Part shown: positions 6,211 to 11,996 of the stretch, one piece after another
Numbering within the stretch: the first letter of the stretch is position 1
How the letters are laid out: every line of letters starts with the position of its first letter
Assembly (NCBI GenBank): GCA_902805805.1
Contig: CADCUE010000107.1
Location: 1 to 11,996 of the forward strand
DNA: 11,996 nt
Source of the DNA: an uncultured Frankineae bacterium
Lineage (GTDB): Bacteria; Actinomycetota; Actinomycetes; Mycobacteriales; SCTD01
Direction: 5' to 3'
The notes under the pieces: model-generated
What the model was told of the DNA's origin: nothing
The model's input: only the letters and a program-made list of their open reading frames with translations
Database searches by the model: none
Made by a program: the position numbers and the translations under genes

Positions 6211-7110
6211 CTAGTTCTCGCAGCCGCGCGGCTCGGGCAGGGCCGGGACGTCCTCGATGATCTTGCCGGCGGTGTCCTTGAAGGCCTTCTCGTACGAGCC
6301 GTCCTCCTCGGCCGCTGCCAGCGTCTCGTTGATCCAGTCGCAGAACTCCTCCTGGCCCTCGGGGATGCCGATGCCGTACGGCTCCTCGGTGAAGGGCTTG
6401 CCGATGAGCTCGAACTTCTCCGGGTCGGCGTCCACGTAGCCGGACAGGATGACGTTGTCGGTGGTCACGGCGTCGATCGCGCCCTGCTCGAGCTGGTCGC
6501 GGCACTTGGTGTAGACGTCGGTGAGGACCAGCTCGTCGGGCACCTTGAGGCCGTACTTCTCCTGCACCGTGGCCGCCGGCGTCGAGCCGCTGACCGAGCA
6601 GGTCTTCTTGCCCTTGAGGTCCTCCGGGCCCTGGATGCCCTTGGGGTTGCCCTTGGCGACGAGGATGTCCTGACCGGCCTGGAAGTAGGGACCGGCGAAG
6701 TCGACGACCTCGTCGCGCTTGTCGTTGATCGTGTAGGTCGCGACGACCATGTCGACGCGCCCCTGCTCGAGGAACGGCTCGCGGTTGGCGGACACGGCCT
6801 CGACGAAGGTCACGCCGTCCTCCGGGATGCCGAGCTTGGCGGCGAGGAGCTTGGCGATCTCGACGTCGAAGCCCTCGGGGTCGCCGGACAGCCCGCGCAG
6901 ACCGAACAGCGGCTGGTCGAACTTCGTGCCGACGGTGATCTTCCCGGCCTTGTTGAGCTCGGCCATCGTGCTGTCGGCGGGGAAGCTCGCCTCCGCCTCG
7001 GGCGCAGCGACGTCGGCGCCCTCGCCCTCGTCGTCACCACCGCCGCAGGCCGCGAGCGTCAGGGAGAGTGCCGCCGCGAGGGCGAGAGACCTGGTGCGGG
7101 AAGTGCGCAT
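6211..7110 (-). CDS. gluB: Glutamate-type ABC transporter substrate-binding lipoprotein GluB
   Basis: This 299-residue solute-binding protein catches the amino acid outside the membrane and hands it to GluC/GluD. The N-terminus is a lipoprotein signal: basic MRTSRTR, a hydrophobic stretch, then lipobox LAAC with the lipidated Cys at 22. An acidic linker GGGDDEGEGAD follows. The mature part is a family 3 solute-binding protein: KAGKITVGTKFDQPLFG, GFDVEIAKLLAAKLG, REPFLEQGRVDMVVATYTIN, FAGPYFQAGQDILV, and IDAVTTDNVILSGYV. Four later cysteines (KTCSV, TKCRD, EFCDW, RGCEN) are few enough to suggest two disulfides, as expected for an exported protein; that pairing is inference. AAGGA stands 6 nt before the ATG, a good ribosome-binding site. 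It follows gluA by 37 bp. Confidence 0.95.
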   Translation of the reverse strand: MRTSRTRSLALAAALSLTLAACGGGDDEGEGADVAAPEAEASFPADSTMAELNKAGKITVGTKFDQPLFGLRGLSGDPEGFDVEIAKLLAAKLGIPEDGVTFVEAVSANREPFLEQGRVDMVVATYTINDKRDEVVDFAGPYFQAGQDILVAKGNPKGIQGPEDLKGKKTCSVSGSTPAATVQEKYGLKVPDELVLTDVYTKCRDQLEQGAIDAVTTDNVILSGYVDADPEKFELIGKPFTEEPYGIGIPEGQEEFCDWINETLAAAEEDGSYEKAFKDTAGKIIEDVPALPEPRGCEN

Positions 7111-7147
7111 GAGCTGTCCTTCGTGAGTCGGGACGAGATGGAGCGGG

Positions 7148-7909
7148 TCAGTGCGAAAGGATCTTGGACAGGAAGTCCTGGGCGCGCGGTGACCGGGGGT
7201 TGGTGAAGAACTCCTCGGGGCTGGCCTGCTCGACGATGCGGCCGTCGTCCATGAACACGACCCGGTCGGCGGCCCGGCGGGCGAAGCCCATCTCGTGGGT
7301 GACGACGACCATCGTCATCCCGTCGCGGGCCAGGGTCGTCATGACGTCCAGGACCTCGTTGATCATCTCCGGGTCGAGGGCCGAGGTCGGCTCGTCGAAC
7401 AGCATGACCATCGGGTCCATCGCCAGCGCCCGGGCGATGGCGACCCGCTGCTGCTGGCCGCCGGACAGCTGCGCGGGGTACTTGTCGGCCTGGCTGGCGA
7501 TGCCGACGCGCTCGAGCAGCTCCCGTCCCCGGGCCACGGCGGCGTCCTTCTTGACGCCCTTGACCTTGACCGGACCGAGCACGACGTTCTGCAGCACCGT
7601 CTTGTGGGCGAACAGGTTGAACGACTGGAACACCATGCCGACGCGGGCGCGCAGCTGCGCGAGCTCCTTGCCCTCGGCCGGCAGCGGCTGACCGTCGACC
7701 ACGATCGTGCCGCTGTCGATCGTCTCGAGCCGGTTGATGGTGCGGCAGAGGGTCGACTTGCCCGAGCCGGAGGGGCCGATGACGACGACGACCTCGCCCT
7801 TGCCGACGGTGAGGTCGACGTCCTTGAGCACGTGCAGCGCGCCGAAGTGCTTGTTGACGCCCTCCAGGACGACGAGCGGGCTGCTCGACTCGGCTCTGGC
7901 GGTGCTCAC
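7148..7909 (-). CDS. gluA: Glutamate-type ABC transporter ATP-binding protein GluA
   Basis: This 253-residue cytoplasmic ATPase powers the GluBCD importer. All ABC motifs are present: Walker [10 protein letters not shown] (45-53), Q-loop VFQSFNLF (Gln about 95), signature LSGGQQQR (148-155), Walker B VMLFDEP (168-174), D-loop SALDP, and H-loop THEM (His about 205). [13 protein letters not shown] is typical of polar amino acid importers. The GTG at 7909 gives a short polar N-terminus before [12 protein letters not shown], as in the family. No Shine-Dalgarno site is seen; instead a four-codon ORF ends in a GTGA overlap with this start, so gluA may depend on reinitiation. It is the first gene of the gluABCD-miaA transcription unit. 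Confidence 0.95.
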   Translation of the reverse strand: MSTARAESSSPLVVLEGVNKHFGALHVLKDVDLTVGKGEVVVVIGPSGSGKSTLCRTINRLETIDSGTIVVDGQPLPAEGKELAQLRARVGMVFQSFNLFAHKTVLQNVVLGPVKVKGVKKDAAVARGRELLERVGIASQADKYPAQLSGGQQQRVAIARALAMDPMVMLFDEPTSALDPEMINEVLDVMTTLARDGMTMVVVTHEMGFARRAADRVVFMDDGRIVEQASPEEFFTNPRSPRAQDFLSKILSH

Positions 7910-7920
7910 CGGCTGATCAC
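7906..7920 (-). CDS. Possible four-codon leader ORF overlapping gluA start
   Basis: On the minus strand GTG-ATC-AGC-CGG-TGA runs from 7920 to 7906, and its TGA overlaps the gluA GTG (7909-7907) as GTGA. A -10-like TAGGGT ends 7 nt before the first GTG, the same spacing as TACGCT before miaB, so transcription would start at this GTG and the tiny ORF would be translated as a leaderless message. This would explain the missing Shine-Dalgarno site of gluA. It is short enough to arise by chance. Confidence 0.3.
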   Translation of the reverse strand: MISR

Positions 7921-7927
7921 GAGCCGG

Positions 7928-7933
7928 ACCCTA
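7928..7933 (-). promoter_or_regulatory. Candidate -10 hexamer of the gluABCD operon
   Basis: TAGGGT on the minus strand (within GATAGGGT) fits TANNNT and lies 18 nt before the gluA start codon. No good -35 is visible at 16-19 bp, which would suit a promoter that needs an activator. Confidence 0.4.
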
Positions 7934-7968
7934 TCGCCGCGACGACCACCCGCGGGGCCAGGAGCGCA

Positions 7969-8004
7969 GCGCGCAACGCCGATCGTGACCCGACCGTTGC
8001 GCGC
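7969..8004. promoter_or_regulatory. Inverted repeat upstream of gluA, candidate operator
   Basis: GCGCGCAACG (7969-7978) and CGTTGCGCGC (7995-8004) are perfect 10-bp arms around a 16-bp spacer. The centre lies about 66 bp upstream of the predicted gluA transcription start, where activators often bind. It could instead be a second weak terminator stem after the 8090-9034 gene, although the long loop makes that less likely. Confidence 0.4.
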
Positions 8005-8034
8005 CGGGCCCTGCCGTCACCGTCCGGACACGTG

Positions 8035-8068
8035 CGAGGGCGCCGGACCAGTCGGTCCGGCGCCCTCG
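8035..8068 (-). terminator. Strong GC-rich stem-loop terminator
   Basis: A perfect 15-bp stem (8035-8049 with 8054-8068) with a four-base loop lies 21 nt after the stop of the 8090-9034 gene. There is no U-tract, as is common for actinobacterial terminators. It separates the unknown-protein pair from the gluABCD operon. Confidence 0.8.
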
Positions 8069-8089
8069 GGTGCTGCGGAGAGCCGCGCG

Positions 8090-9034
8090 TCAGCCGCGCG
8101 GGCGGTCCCGGTCGTCGGTCCGCGGGCGGTCGATCCCGCCCGGCTCGACGCGCACGCCCTCGGAGCGGCTCGTCGCGACGCGGTCGCTGGTCATGCCCTG
8201 GCTCGAGTCGCGGTCGCGGTCCCGGTCCCGGTCCCGGTCGAGGTCGCGGTCCCGGTCGAGGTCCCGGTCCCGGTCGCGGTCGAGCAGCGGCGCGTCGTGC
8301 CGGCCCGCGTCGTGCCGGTCGGACTCGTAGCGGCTGTCGTGCTCGCTGACGTAGCTGGTGTCCCGGTCACGCACGTCGTCGCTGCCCCGCAGGCCGCTGT
8401 CGCGGTCGTCACGGGTGCTGTAGCCGCTGCCCGCCGCGTGCCGGTCGTCGGTCAGGTGCCGGTCGCCGGTCGTGTGCCGGTCGTCCGACGTGCCGCGGTC
8501 GTCGTCGTCGGACAGCAGGTCGGTGAACAGCGCCCGGTAGTGCACCATCGCCTGGCGCAGCTGCTCGGTGGTGGCCTGCTTGCGGTCGTTGAGCTCGGAG
8601 ATCTCGTGGGCGGCGCGGTACTCGTGCACGACCTCGGCGTGGTCGACCGACACGTCGCGCGACATCTGGTCGAAGTCGCCGACCGGGTAGCCACGGCGGC
8701 CCATGACCTCGGTGACGAGCAGGTCGGCCTGGCGGACGGCGACCTCGGGGTGGTCGACGAAGTCGGCCTGGGTGGAGCTCCACCGCTCCGAGAACTGCTT
8801 GCGGTCAGCGGCCGGCAGCGGGCGGATGTCGAGCGACTGGCGGCGCTGCTCGCGCTCGGCCAGCTCGCGCTCTGCGTCCCGGCGGCGGTTGCTGCTCTCG
8901 ACGGTGCGGTCGTACTCGGGGCCGAACTTGCTCTGCAGGCGCTTGCGCTTGCGCGCCTGCGCCATCAGGGCGGCGACGACCGCCGCGACGAGGAGCAGGA
9001 CGACGACCAGGACGATGATCTCAGTGGTGGACAC
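8090..9034 (-). CDS. Membrane-anchored protein of unknown function with Asp-Arg repeat tail
   Basis: I recognise this as a type of uncharacterised protein common in actinobacteria, without known function. The 314 residues fall into three parts. First is one N-terminal membrane helix (about residues 6-24) followed by basic ARKRKR, predicting a short outer end and a cytoplasmic body. Second is a conserved charged helical domain, about 35-175, including KFGPEYDRTVESS, ERELAEREQRR, LDIRPLP, ERWSSTQADFVDHPEVAV, VMGRRGYPVGDFDQMSRDVSVDH and QAMVHYRALFTDLL. Third is a disordered tail of DRH and DRD units. GTG at 9034 has GGAG 5 nt upstream. The gene follows the related small gene by 39 bp, so both are probably one operon. 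FVD-P-AV and the final HYRALF-LL block are shared with that neighbour. Confidence 0.88.
   Translation of the reverse strand: MSTTEIIVLVVVLLLVAAVVAALMAQARKRKRLQSKFGPEYDRTVESSNRRRDAERELAEREQRRQSLDIRPLPAADRKQFSERWSSTQADFVDHPEVAVRQADLLVTEVMGRRGYPVGDFDQMSRDVSVDHAEVVHEYRAAHEISELNDRKQATTEQLRQAMVHYRALFTDLLSDDDDRGTSDDRHTTGDRHLTDDRHAAGSGYSTRDDRDSGLRGSDDVRDRDTSYVSEHDSRYESDRHDAGRHDAPLLDRDRDRDLDRDRDLDRDRDRDRDRDSSQGMTSDRVATSRSEGVRVEPGGIDRPRTDDRDRPRG
8207..8281 (-). repeat. Hexanucleotide tandem repeat encoding Asp-Arg units
   Basis: GAC alternates with CGG, CGC or CTC through 25 codons, giving a (Asp-Arg/Leu)n tract inside the membrane protein's tail. The 6-bp period is interrupted by synonymous and Leu changes, and the reading frame is preserved. 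Confidence 0.85.
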
Positions 9035-9073
9035 GGACGCTCCTCGGCTCGGGGGACTGCGACGGGCGGTGCA

Positions 9074-9445
9074 TCAGGTGGCCAGCAGGCGCTGGAAGAA
9101 CGAGCGGTACTGCTGCAGTGCGAGCCGCAGGTCCTCGGTGCCCGGCTCGCCGCCGCTGCTCCACTGCTGCTCGAGGCCCTCCTTGTGCTGCGCGAAGCTG
9201 CTGGCGAGGGCCTGCATGAGCTCGGCGACCAGGCTGTCGCCGTCGCGGACGGCGCCCTGCGGGTCGTCGACGAAGCGGGCCTGCACCTCGCTCCACCGCC
9301 GCAGGAAGCCGTCGGACTCGGACTCGTCGAGCAGCGGCAGGTCGCGCTCCGAGGGCGGCTCCTGCGCCGGCGCCTCGGGCTCGTCGTCCTGCGATGCTCC
9401 CGGCCGAAGGACGAGGTCCTCTGTGGAGATCCGTCCTTGCGCCAT
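9074..9445 (-). CDS. Small soluble protein of unknown function, paralogous to its neighbour
   Basis: This 123-residue acidic protein has no signal peptide or membrane segment. The first ~45 residues are polar and Pro/Glu-rich, likely disordered. The rest is a helical domain: FLRRWSEVQARFVDDPQGAVRDGDSLVAELM, then LASSFAQHKEGLEQQW, then TEDLRLALQQYRSFFQRLL. The first and last blocks match the central domain of the following membrane protein (RWSSTQADFVDHPEVAVRQADLLVTEVM and TEQLRQAMVHYRALFTDLL), so the two are paralogous. The ATG at 9445 has an excellent ribosome-binding site, GGGAGGT, 5 nt upstream. It is the first gene of a probable two-gene operon between miaB and the glu cluster. Similar small proteins are widespread in actinobacteria but I know no assigned function. 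Confidence 0.88.
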   Translation of the reverse strand: MAQGRISTEDLVLRPGASQDDEPEAPAQEPPSERDLPLLDESESDGFLRRWSEVQARFVDDPQGAVRDGDSLVAELMQALASSFAQHKEGLEQQWSSGGEPGTEDLRLALQQYRSFFQRLLAT

Positions 9446-9512
9446 GTGCCACCTCCCGTGTGTGGGGCTTCAGCGCACCCCTACCCCCAGGACAGACACG
9501 TCTCACCACCCG

Positions 9513-9533
9513 GTCAGGTGACAACGACCTGAC
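9513..9533 (-). terminator. Weak stem-loop after miaB
   Basis: GTCAGGT and ACCTGAC form a perfect 7-bp stem with a 7-nt loop, 19 nt after the miaB stop. There is no U-tract. It may be a weak terminator or part of the control region of the 9074-9445 gene. The rest of the 107-bp gap shows only that gene's ribosome-binding site. Confidence 0.4.
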
Positions 9534-9552
9534 GCACGAACAGGACGAACCG

Positions 9553-11001
9553 CTACACGCAGGACGTCAGGACCGGCGCGGGCGCCGGAACGCCGATCGT
9601 CGGCATCCCCAGGCTCACCCCCGGCGTGACCGGTCGGCGACCGGCCTCCCACGCGTCTCCGGCAGGCGTACGCCGGTGCGACAGCAGAGCGCCGTCGGCG
9701 ACGAGGTAGTGCGGCCCGGCCCTGGTCACGACGGTCTCGACCACATCGCCGGGGCGCACGCCCGGGGCGGCGGCCAGGTGGACCAGGCGGTGGTCGCGGG
9801 CGCGTCCGCTGAGCCGTCCGTCCGTGTCCTTGCGCCCCTCCCCCGCACTGACCAGCACCTCGACGGTGCGGCCGACCTGCGCCGACATCCCCTCGTACGA
9901 CAGGCGGTCCTGCAGCGCGACGAGACGGTCGTAGCGCTCGCCCACGACCTGCTTGGGCAGCTCCGGCAGCTCGGCCGCGGGGGTCCCGGGGCGCCGTGAG
10001 TACTGGAAGGTGAAGGCGCCGGCGAAGCGCGAGGCCTCGACGACCCGCAGGGTGTCCTCGAAGTCGGCGTCGGTCTCGCCCGGGAACCCGACGATGACGT
10101 CGGTGGTGATGGCCGCCTCCGGCAGCGCCGCCCGGACGCGGTCGAGGATGCCGAGGAAGCGCTCGCTGCGGTAGGAGCGGCGCATCGCCTTGAGCACCGC
10201 GTCGGAGCCGGACTGCAGCGGCATGTGCAGGCTCGGGCAGACCGCCGGCGTCTGCGCCATCGCGGCGATGACGTCGTCGGTGAAGTCGCGCGGGTGCGGG
10301 CTGGTGAAGCGCACCCGCTCGATGCCCTCCACGGCGCCGACGGCGCGCAGCAGGTCGGCGAAGGCGCCGCGCTCGCCGAAGGACCGGCCGTAGGAGTTCA
10401 CGTTCTGCCCCAGCAGGGTGACCTCGAGGACGCCCTGCTGCGCGAGCACCTCGACCTCGCGCAGCACATCGCCGGGACGGCGGTCCTCCTCGCGACCGCG
10501 CAGGCTCGGGACGATGCAGAAGGTGCACGTGTTGTCGCACCCGACGGAGATGCTCACCCACGCGGACGACGCCGACTCCCGACGGGCCGGCAGCGTCGAG
10601 GGGAAGACCTCGAGCGACTCGCGCAGCTCGACCTGCGCCGACTCCTCGATGCGCGCGCGCTCGAGCAGCACGGGCAGCGACCCGACGTTGTGGGTGCCGA
10701 AGACGACGTCGACCCACGGCGCCCTGGTCGTGATCAGGCCCTGGTCCTTCTGCGCGAGGCAGCCGCCCACCGCGATCTGCATGCCGGGCGTGCGGTCCTT
10801 GACCGGCTTGAGGTGGCCGAGGTTGCCGTAGAGGCGGTTGTCGGCGTTCTCGCGCACGGCGCAGGTGTTGAAGACGACGACGTCCGGCGTGCTGTCCGGC
10901 TGGGCGGGGACGTAGCCGGCGGCGTCGAGCAGACCCGAGATGCGCTCGGAGTCGTGCACGTTCATCTGGCACCCGTAGGTGCGCACCTCGTACGTCCTCA
11001 C
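9553..11001 (-). CDS. miaB: tRNA-2-methylthio-N6-dimethylallyladenosine synthase MiaB
   Basis: MiaB is a radical-SAM enzyme with two [4Fe-4S] clusters that adds a methylthio group at C2 of prenylated A37 in tRNA, following MiaA. The 482-residue product has the N-terminal methylthiotransferase domain with cysteines at about 11 (TYGCQMN), 47 (FNTCAVREN) and 81 (VGGCLAQK). The radical-SAM CxxxCxxC is in [19 protein letters not shown] (about 155, 159, 162), followed by [29 protein letters not shown] and [16 protein letters not shown]-like RNA-binding domain and a Pro-rich tail end the protein. I chose GTG at 11001 because it begins just before the conserved [12 protein letters not shown]; the frame continues to 11109, but that part is antisense to the riboswitch region. 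No Shine-Dalgarno site is present, and TACGCT ends 7 nt upstream, so the mRNA is probably leaderless. Confidence 0.96.
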   Translation of the reverse strand: MRTYEVRTYGCQMNVHDSERISGLLDAAGYVPAQPDSTPDVVVFNTCAVRENADNRLYGNLGHLKPVKDRTPGMQIAVGGCLAQKDQGLITTRAPWVDVVFGTHNVGSLPVLLERARIEESAQVELRESLEVFPSTLPARRESASSAWVSISVGCDNTCTFCIVPSLRGREEDRRPGDVLREVEVLAQQGVLEVTLLGQNVNSYGRSFGERGAFADLLRAVGAVEGIERVRFTSPHPRDFTDDVIAAMAQTPAVCPSLHMPLQSGSDAVLKAMRRSYRSERFLGILDRVRAALPEAAITTDVIVGFPGETDADFEDTLRVVEASRFAGAFTFQYSRRPGTPAAELPELPKQVVGERYDRLVALQDRLSYEGMSAQVGRTVEVLVSAGEGRKDTDGRLSGRARDHRLVHLAAAPGVRPGDVVETVVTRAGPHYLVADGALLSHRRTPAGDAWEAGRRPVTPGVSLGMPTIGVPAPAPVLTSCV

Positions 11002-11008
11002 GACGTCC

Positions 11009-11014
11009 AGCGTA
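11009..11014 (-). promoter_or_regulatory. Candidate -10 hexamer for leaderless miaB
   Basis: TACGCT on the minus strand ends 7 nt before the miaB GTG, which would put transcription start at the start codon. No clear -35. It matches the hexamer before dapF. Confidence 0.45.
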
Positions 11015-11030
11015 GGTGCGCCGACCCTGT

Positions 11031-11036
11031 TACCCT
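11031..11036 (+). promoter_or_regulatory. Candidate -10 hexamer for the riboswitch-terC transcript
   Basis: TACCCT fits TANNNT and would start transcription near 11043, just before the first paired bases of the riboswitch candidate. No -35 is recognisable. Confidence 0.35.
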
Positions 11037-11043
11037 CTGCCGC

Positions 11044-11163
11044 GAGGGGAGTACTTCCCAAGGTCGACCCGGTCAGTACGGCTGTCCACTGACGGCTCCG
11101 GGCGGCCACCCGCTCTGCGGGTGAAGGAGACCTCGGACCGCACCACCGTCCGAGGAGACCCCT
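11044..11163 (+). ncRNA. yybP-ykoY (Mn2+) riboswitch candidate
   Basis: The 5' AGGGG (11045-11049) pairs with CCCCT (11159-11163) to close the element. AGGGGAGTA at the 5' side and GAGACC just before the closing 3' strand match the conserved GGGGAGUA and GACC elements of the yybP-ykoY family. Internal stems are GTCAGT/ACTGAC (11072-11077 with 11088-11093), CACCCGC/GCGGGTG (11107-11113 with 11117-11123) and CCTCGGAC/GTCCGAGG (11131-11138 with 11148-11155). The family senses Mn2+ and often precedes TerC-type genes, as here. GGAG at 11154-11157 lies within or beside the last stem and about 10 nt before the ATG, so control is probably at translation start. Confidence 0.75.
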
Positions 11164-11167
11164 GCTG

Positions 11168-11996
11168 ATGTCGCCTGTGCTCGCTCAAGAGCTGACCACC
11201 GTCGCCACCCCCGGCCTCTGGGCCGTGACGATCGGTGCCGTCCTGGCACTGCTCGTCCTGGACTTCCTGATCACCCGCCGACCGCACGAGGTCTCGATGC
11301 GGGAAGCCGCCGGCTGGTCGGCGTTCTACGTCGCGCTGCCGCTGGCCTTCGGCGCCTGGCTGTGGTCGCGGTTCGGCTCGCAGACCGGCGTCGAGTACCT
11401 CACCGGCTACCTGGTCGAGAAGTCGCTGTCGGTCGACAACCTGTTCGTGTTCATGCTGCTGCTCACCGCCTTTGCGGTCCCGGCAGCGCTGCAGCAGCGG
11501 GTGCTGCTGTACGGCATCGTCGGCGCTCTGGTGCTGCGCGGCGTGTTCATCGCCCTCGGGGCGGCCGCGCTCGACCGCCTGTCGTTCGCCTTCCTGCTGT
11601 TCGGGGCGATCCTGCTCGCCACGGCCGTCAAGATCCTGCGCGACTCGCGCAAGGGCCACGGGCACACCGTGGACGTCGACTCCCTGCGCTCGGTGCGCCT
11701 GCTGCGGCGCTTCATGCCGGTCACCGCCGACTACCGGGGACCGCGCCTGTTCGTGAAGGAGAACGGCGTGCGCGCCGCGACGCCGTTCGCGCTGGTCGTC
11801 ATGGCGGTGCTCGCCACCGACGTCGTCTTCGCCGTCGACTCCGTCCCGGCGGTGTACGGCATCACCGGTGACCCGTTCCTCGTCTTCGCCACCAACGCGT
11901 TCGCGCTGCTCGGCCTGCGGGCGCTGTACTTCGTCCTGCAGGGCGCGCTGTCCAAGCTGGTGCACCTGGGCTACGGCCTGGCGGCGATCCTGGGCT
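11168..11996 (+). CDS. TerC-family integral membrane protein (3' end outside window)
   Basis: The frame is open to the window edge and 276 codons are visible. TerC/Alx-type proteins are multi-pass membrane proteins; members controlled by yybP-ykoY riboswitches have been linked to Mn2+ export. Seen here are several membrane helices and the two family signatures. The first is [12 protein letters not shown] (about 84-95). The second is [23 protein letters not shown] (about 214-236), in two blocks with acidic residues placed in membrane segments, followed by [17 protein letters not shown] hydrophilic loop [14 protein letters not shown] (about 158-171) lies between them. The ATG at 11168 is used because GGAG lies about 10 nt upstream and the first helix follows directly. 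The riboswitch candidate ends 5 nt before it, which favours Mn2+ over tellurite as the relevant metal. Confidence 0.93.
   Translation, partial: MSPVLAQELTTVATPGLWAVTIGAVLALLVLDFLITRRPHEVSMREAAGWSAFYVALPLAFGAWLWSRFGSQTGVEYLTGYLVEKSLSVDNLFVFMLLLTAFAVPAALQQRVLLYGIVGALVLRGVFIALGAAALDRLSFAFLLFGAILLATAVKILRDSRKGHGHTVDVDSLRSVRLLRRFMPVTADYRGPRLFVKENGVRAATPFALVVMAVLATDVVFAVDSVPAVYGITGDPFLVFATNAFALLGLRALYFVLQGALSKLVHLGYGLAAILG

Noticed and set aside
8207..8281. Possible CRISPR or non-coding repeat
   Set aside because: The unit is 6 bp with no spacers and stays in frame within a protein gene.
9480..9510. SigB/SigF-like GGGTAG promoter before the 9074-9445 gene
   Set aside because: GGGGTAGG is present on the minus strand, but no matching -35 lies at the right spacing.
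7295..9532. Long plus-strand open frame over gluA and the unknown pair
   Set aside because: It has low-complexity Val/Ala/Leu/Arg translation and lies opposite three well-supported genes; it is a by-product of GC-rich codon bias.
11121..11168. Small GTG-started ORF ending in TGATG at the terC start
   Set aside because: It lies within the paired part of the riboswitch candidate, and the RNA structure explains the sequence better.
11030..11965. Minus-strand open frame opposite TerC and the riboswitch
   Set aside because: It reads as Gln/Arg/Glu-rich antisense of a clear TerC gene and lacks any recognisable domain.

Overview
The window is GC-rich chromosomal DNA. Gene content and order (dapF, miaA, gluDCBA and miaB on one strand) point to an actinobacterium (Actinomycetota); genus cannot be settled from sequence reading alone. 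Most of it is conserved housekeeping sequence. I found no CRISPR array, phage, transposon, rRNA or tRNA.

Layout, left to right. (1) 1-466, plus: the C-terminal part of an AraC-family regulator that begins outside the window. (2) 397-1943, minus: dapF (lysine/peptidoglycan precursor epimerase), followed with an ATGA overlap by a SCO6745/SalK-like protein whose 3' end overlaps the convergent AraC gene. (3) 2112-3755, plus: a GMC-family flavin oxidoreductase, divergent from dapF and convergent with miaA, apparently lodged between two genes that are close neighbours in many actinobacteria. (4) 3786-7909, minus: gluA-gluB-gluC-gluD, a complete glutamate-type polar amino acid ABC importer, then miaA (tRNA A37 prenylation). 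(5) 8090-9445, minus: two adjacent genes of unknown function sharing one domain, one soluble and one membrane-anchored with an Asp-Arg repeat tail. (6) 9553-11001, minus: miaB, which methylthiolates the base prenylated by MiaA. (7) 11044-11996, plus: a yybP-ykoY-type (Mn2+) riboswitch candidate and a TerC-family membrane protein cut by the window end.

The most noteworthy features are small and regulatory. dapF and miaB both have TACGCT 6-7 nt before a GTG start and no Shine-Dalgarno sequence, which suggests leaderless mRNAs. gluA is preceded by a four-codon ORF placed in the same way behind TAGGGT and ending in a GTGA overlap with gluA. The GMC gene has a 17-codon upstream ORF ending in an ATGA overlap, and a hairpin that holds its ribosome-binding site. 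The gluB-gluC junction holds a hairpin that buries the likely gluC ribosome-binding site. A 10-bp inverted repeat with a 16-bp spacer lies upstream of gluA. miaA has no ordinary start codon at the expected place. I see no clearly new multi-gene system; the paired unknown proteins at 8090-9445 are the best candidate for undescribed biology.
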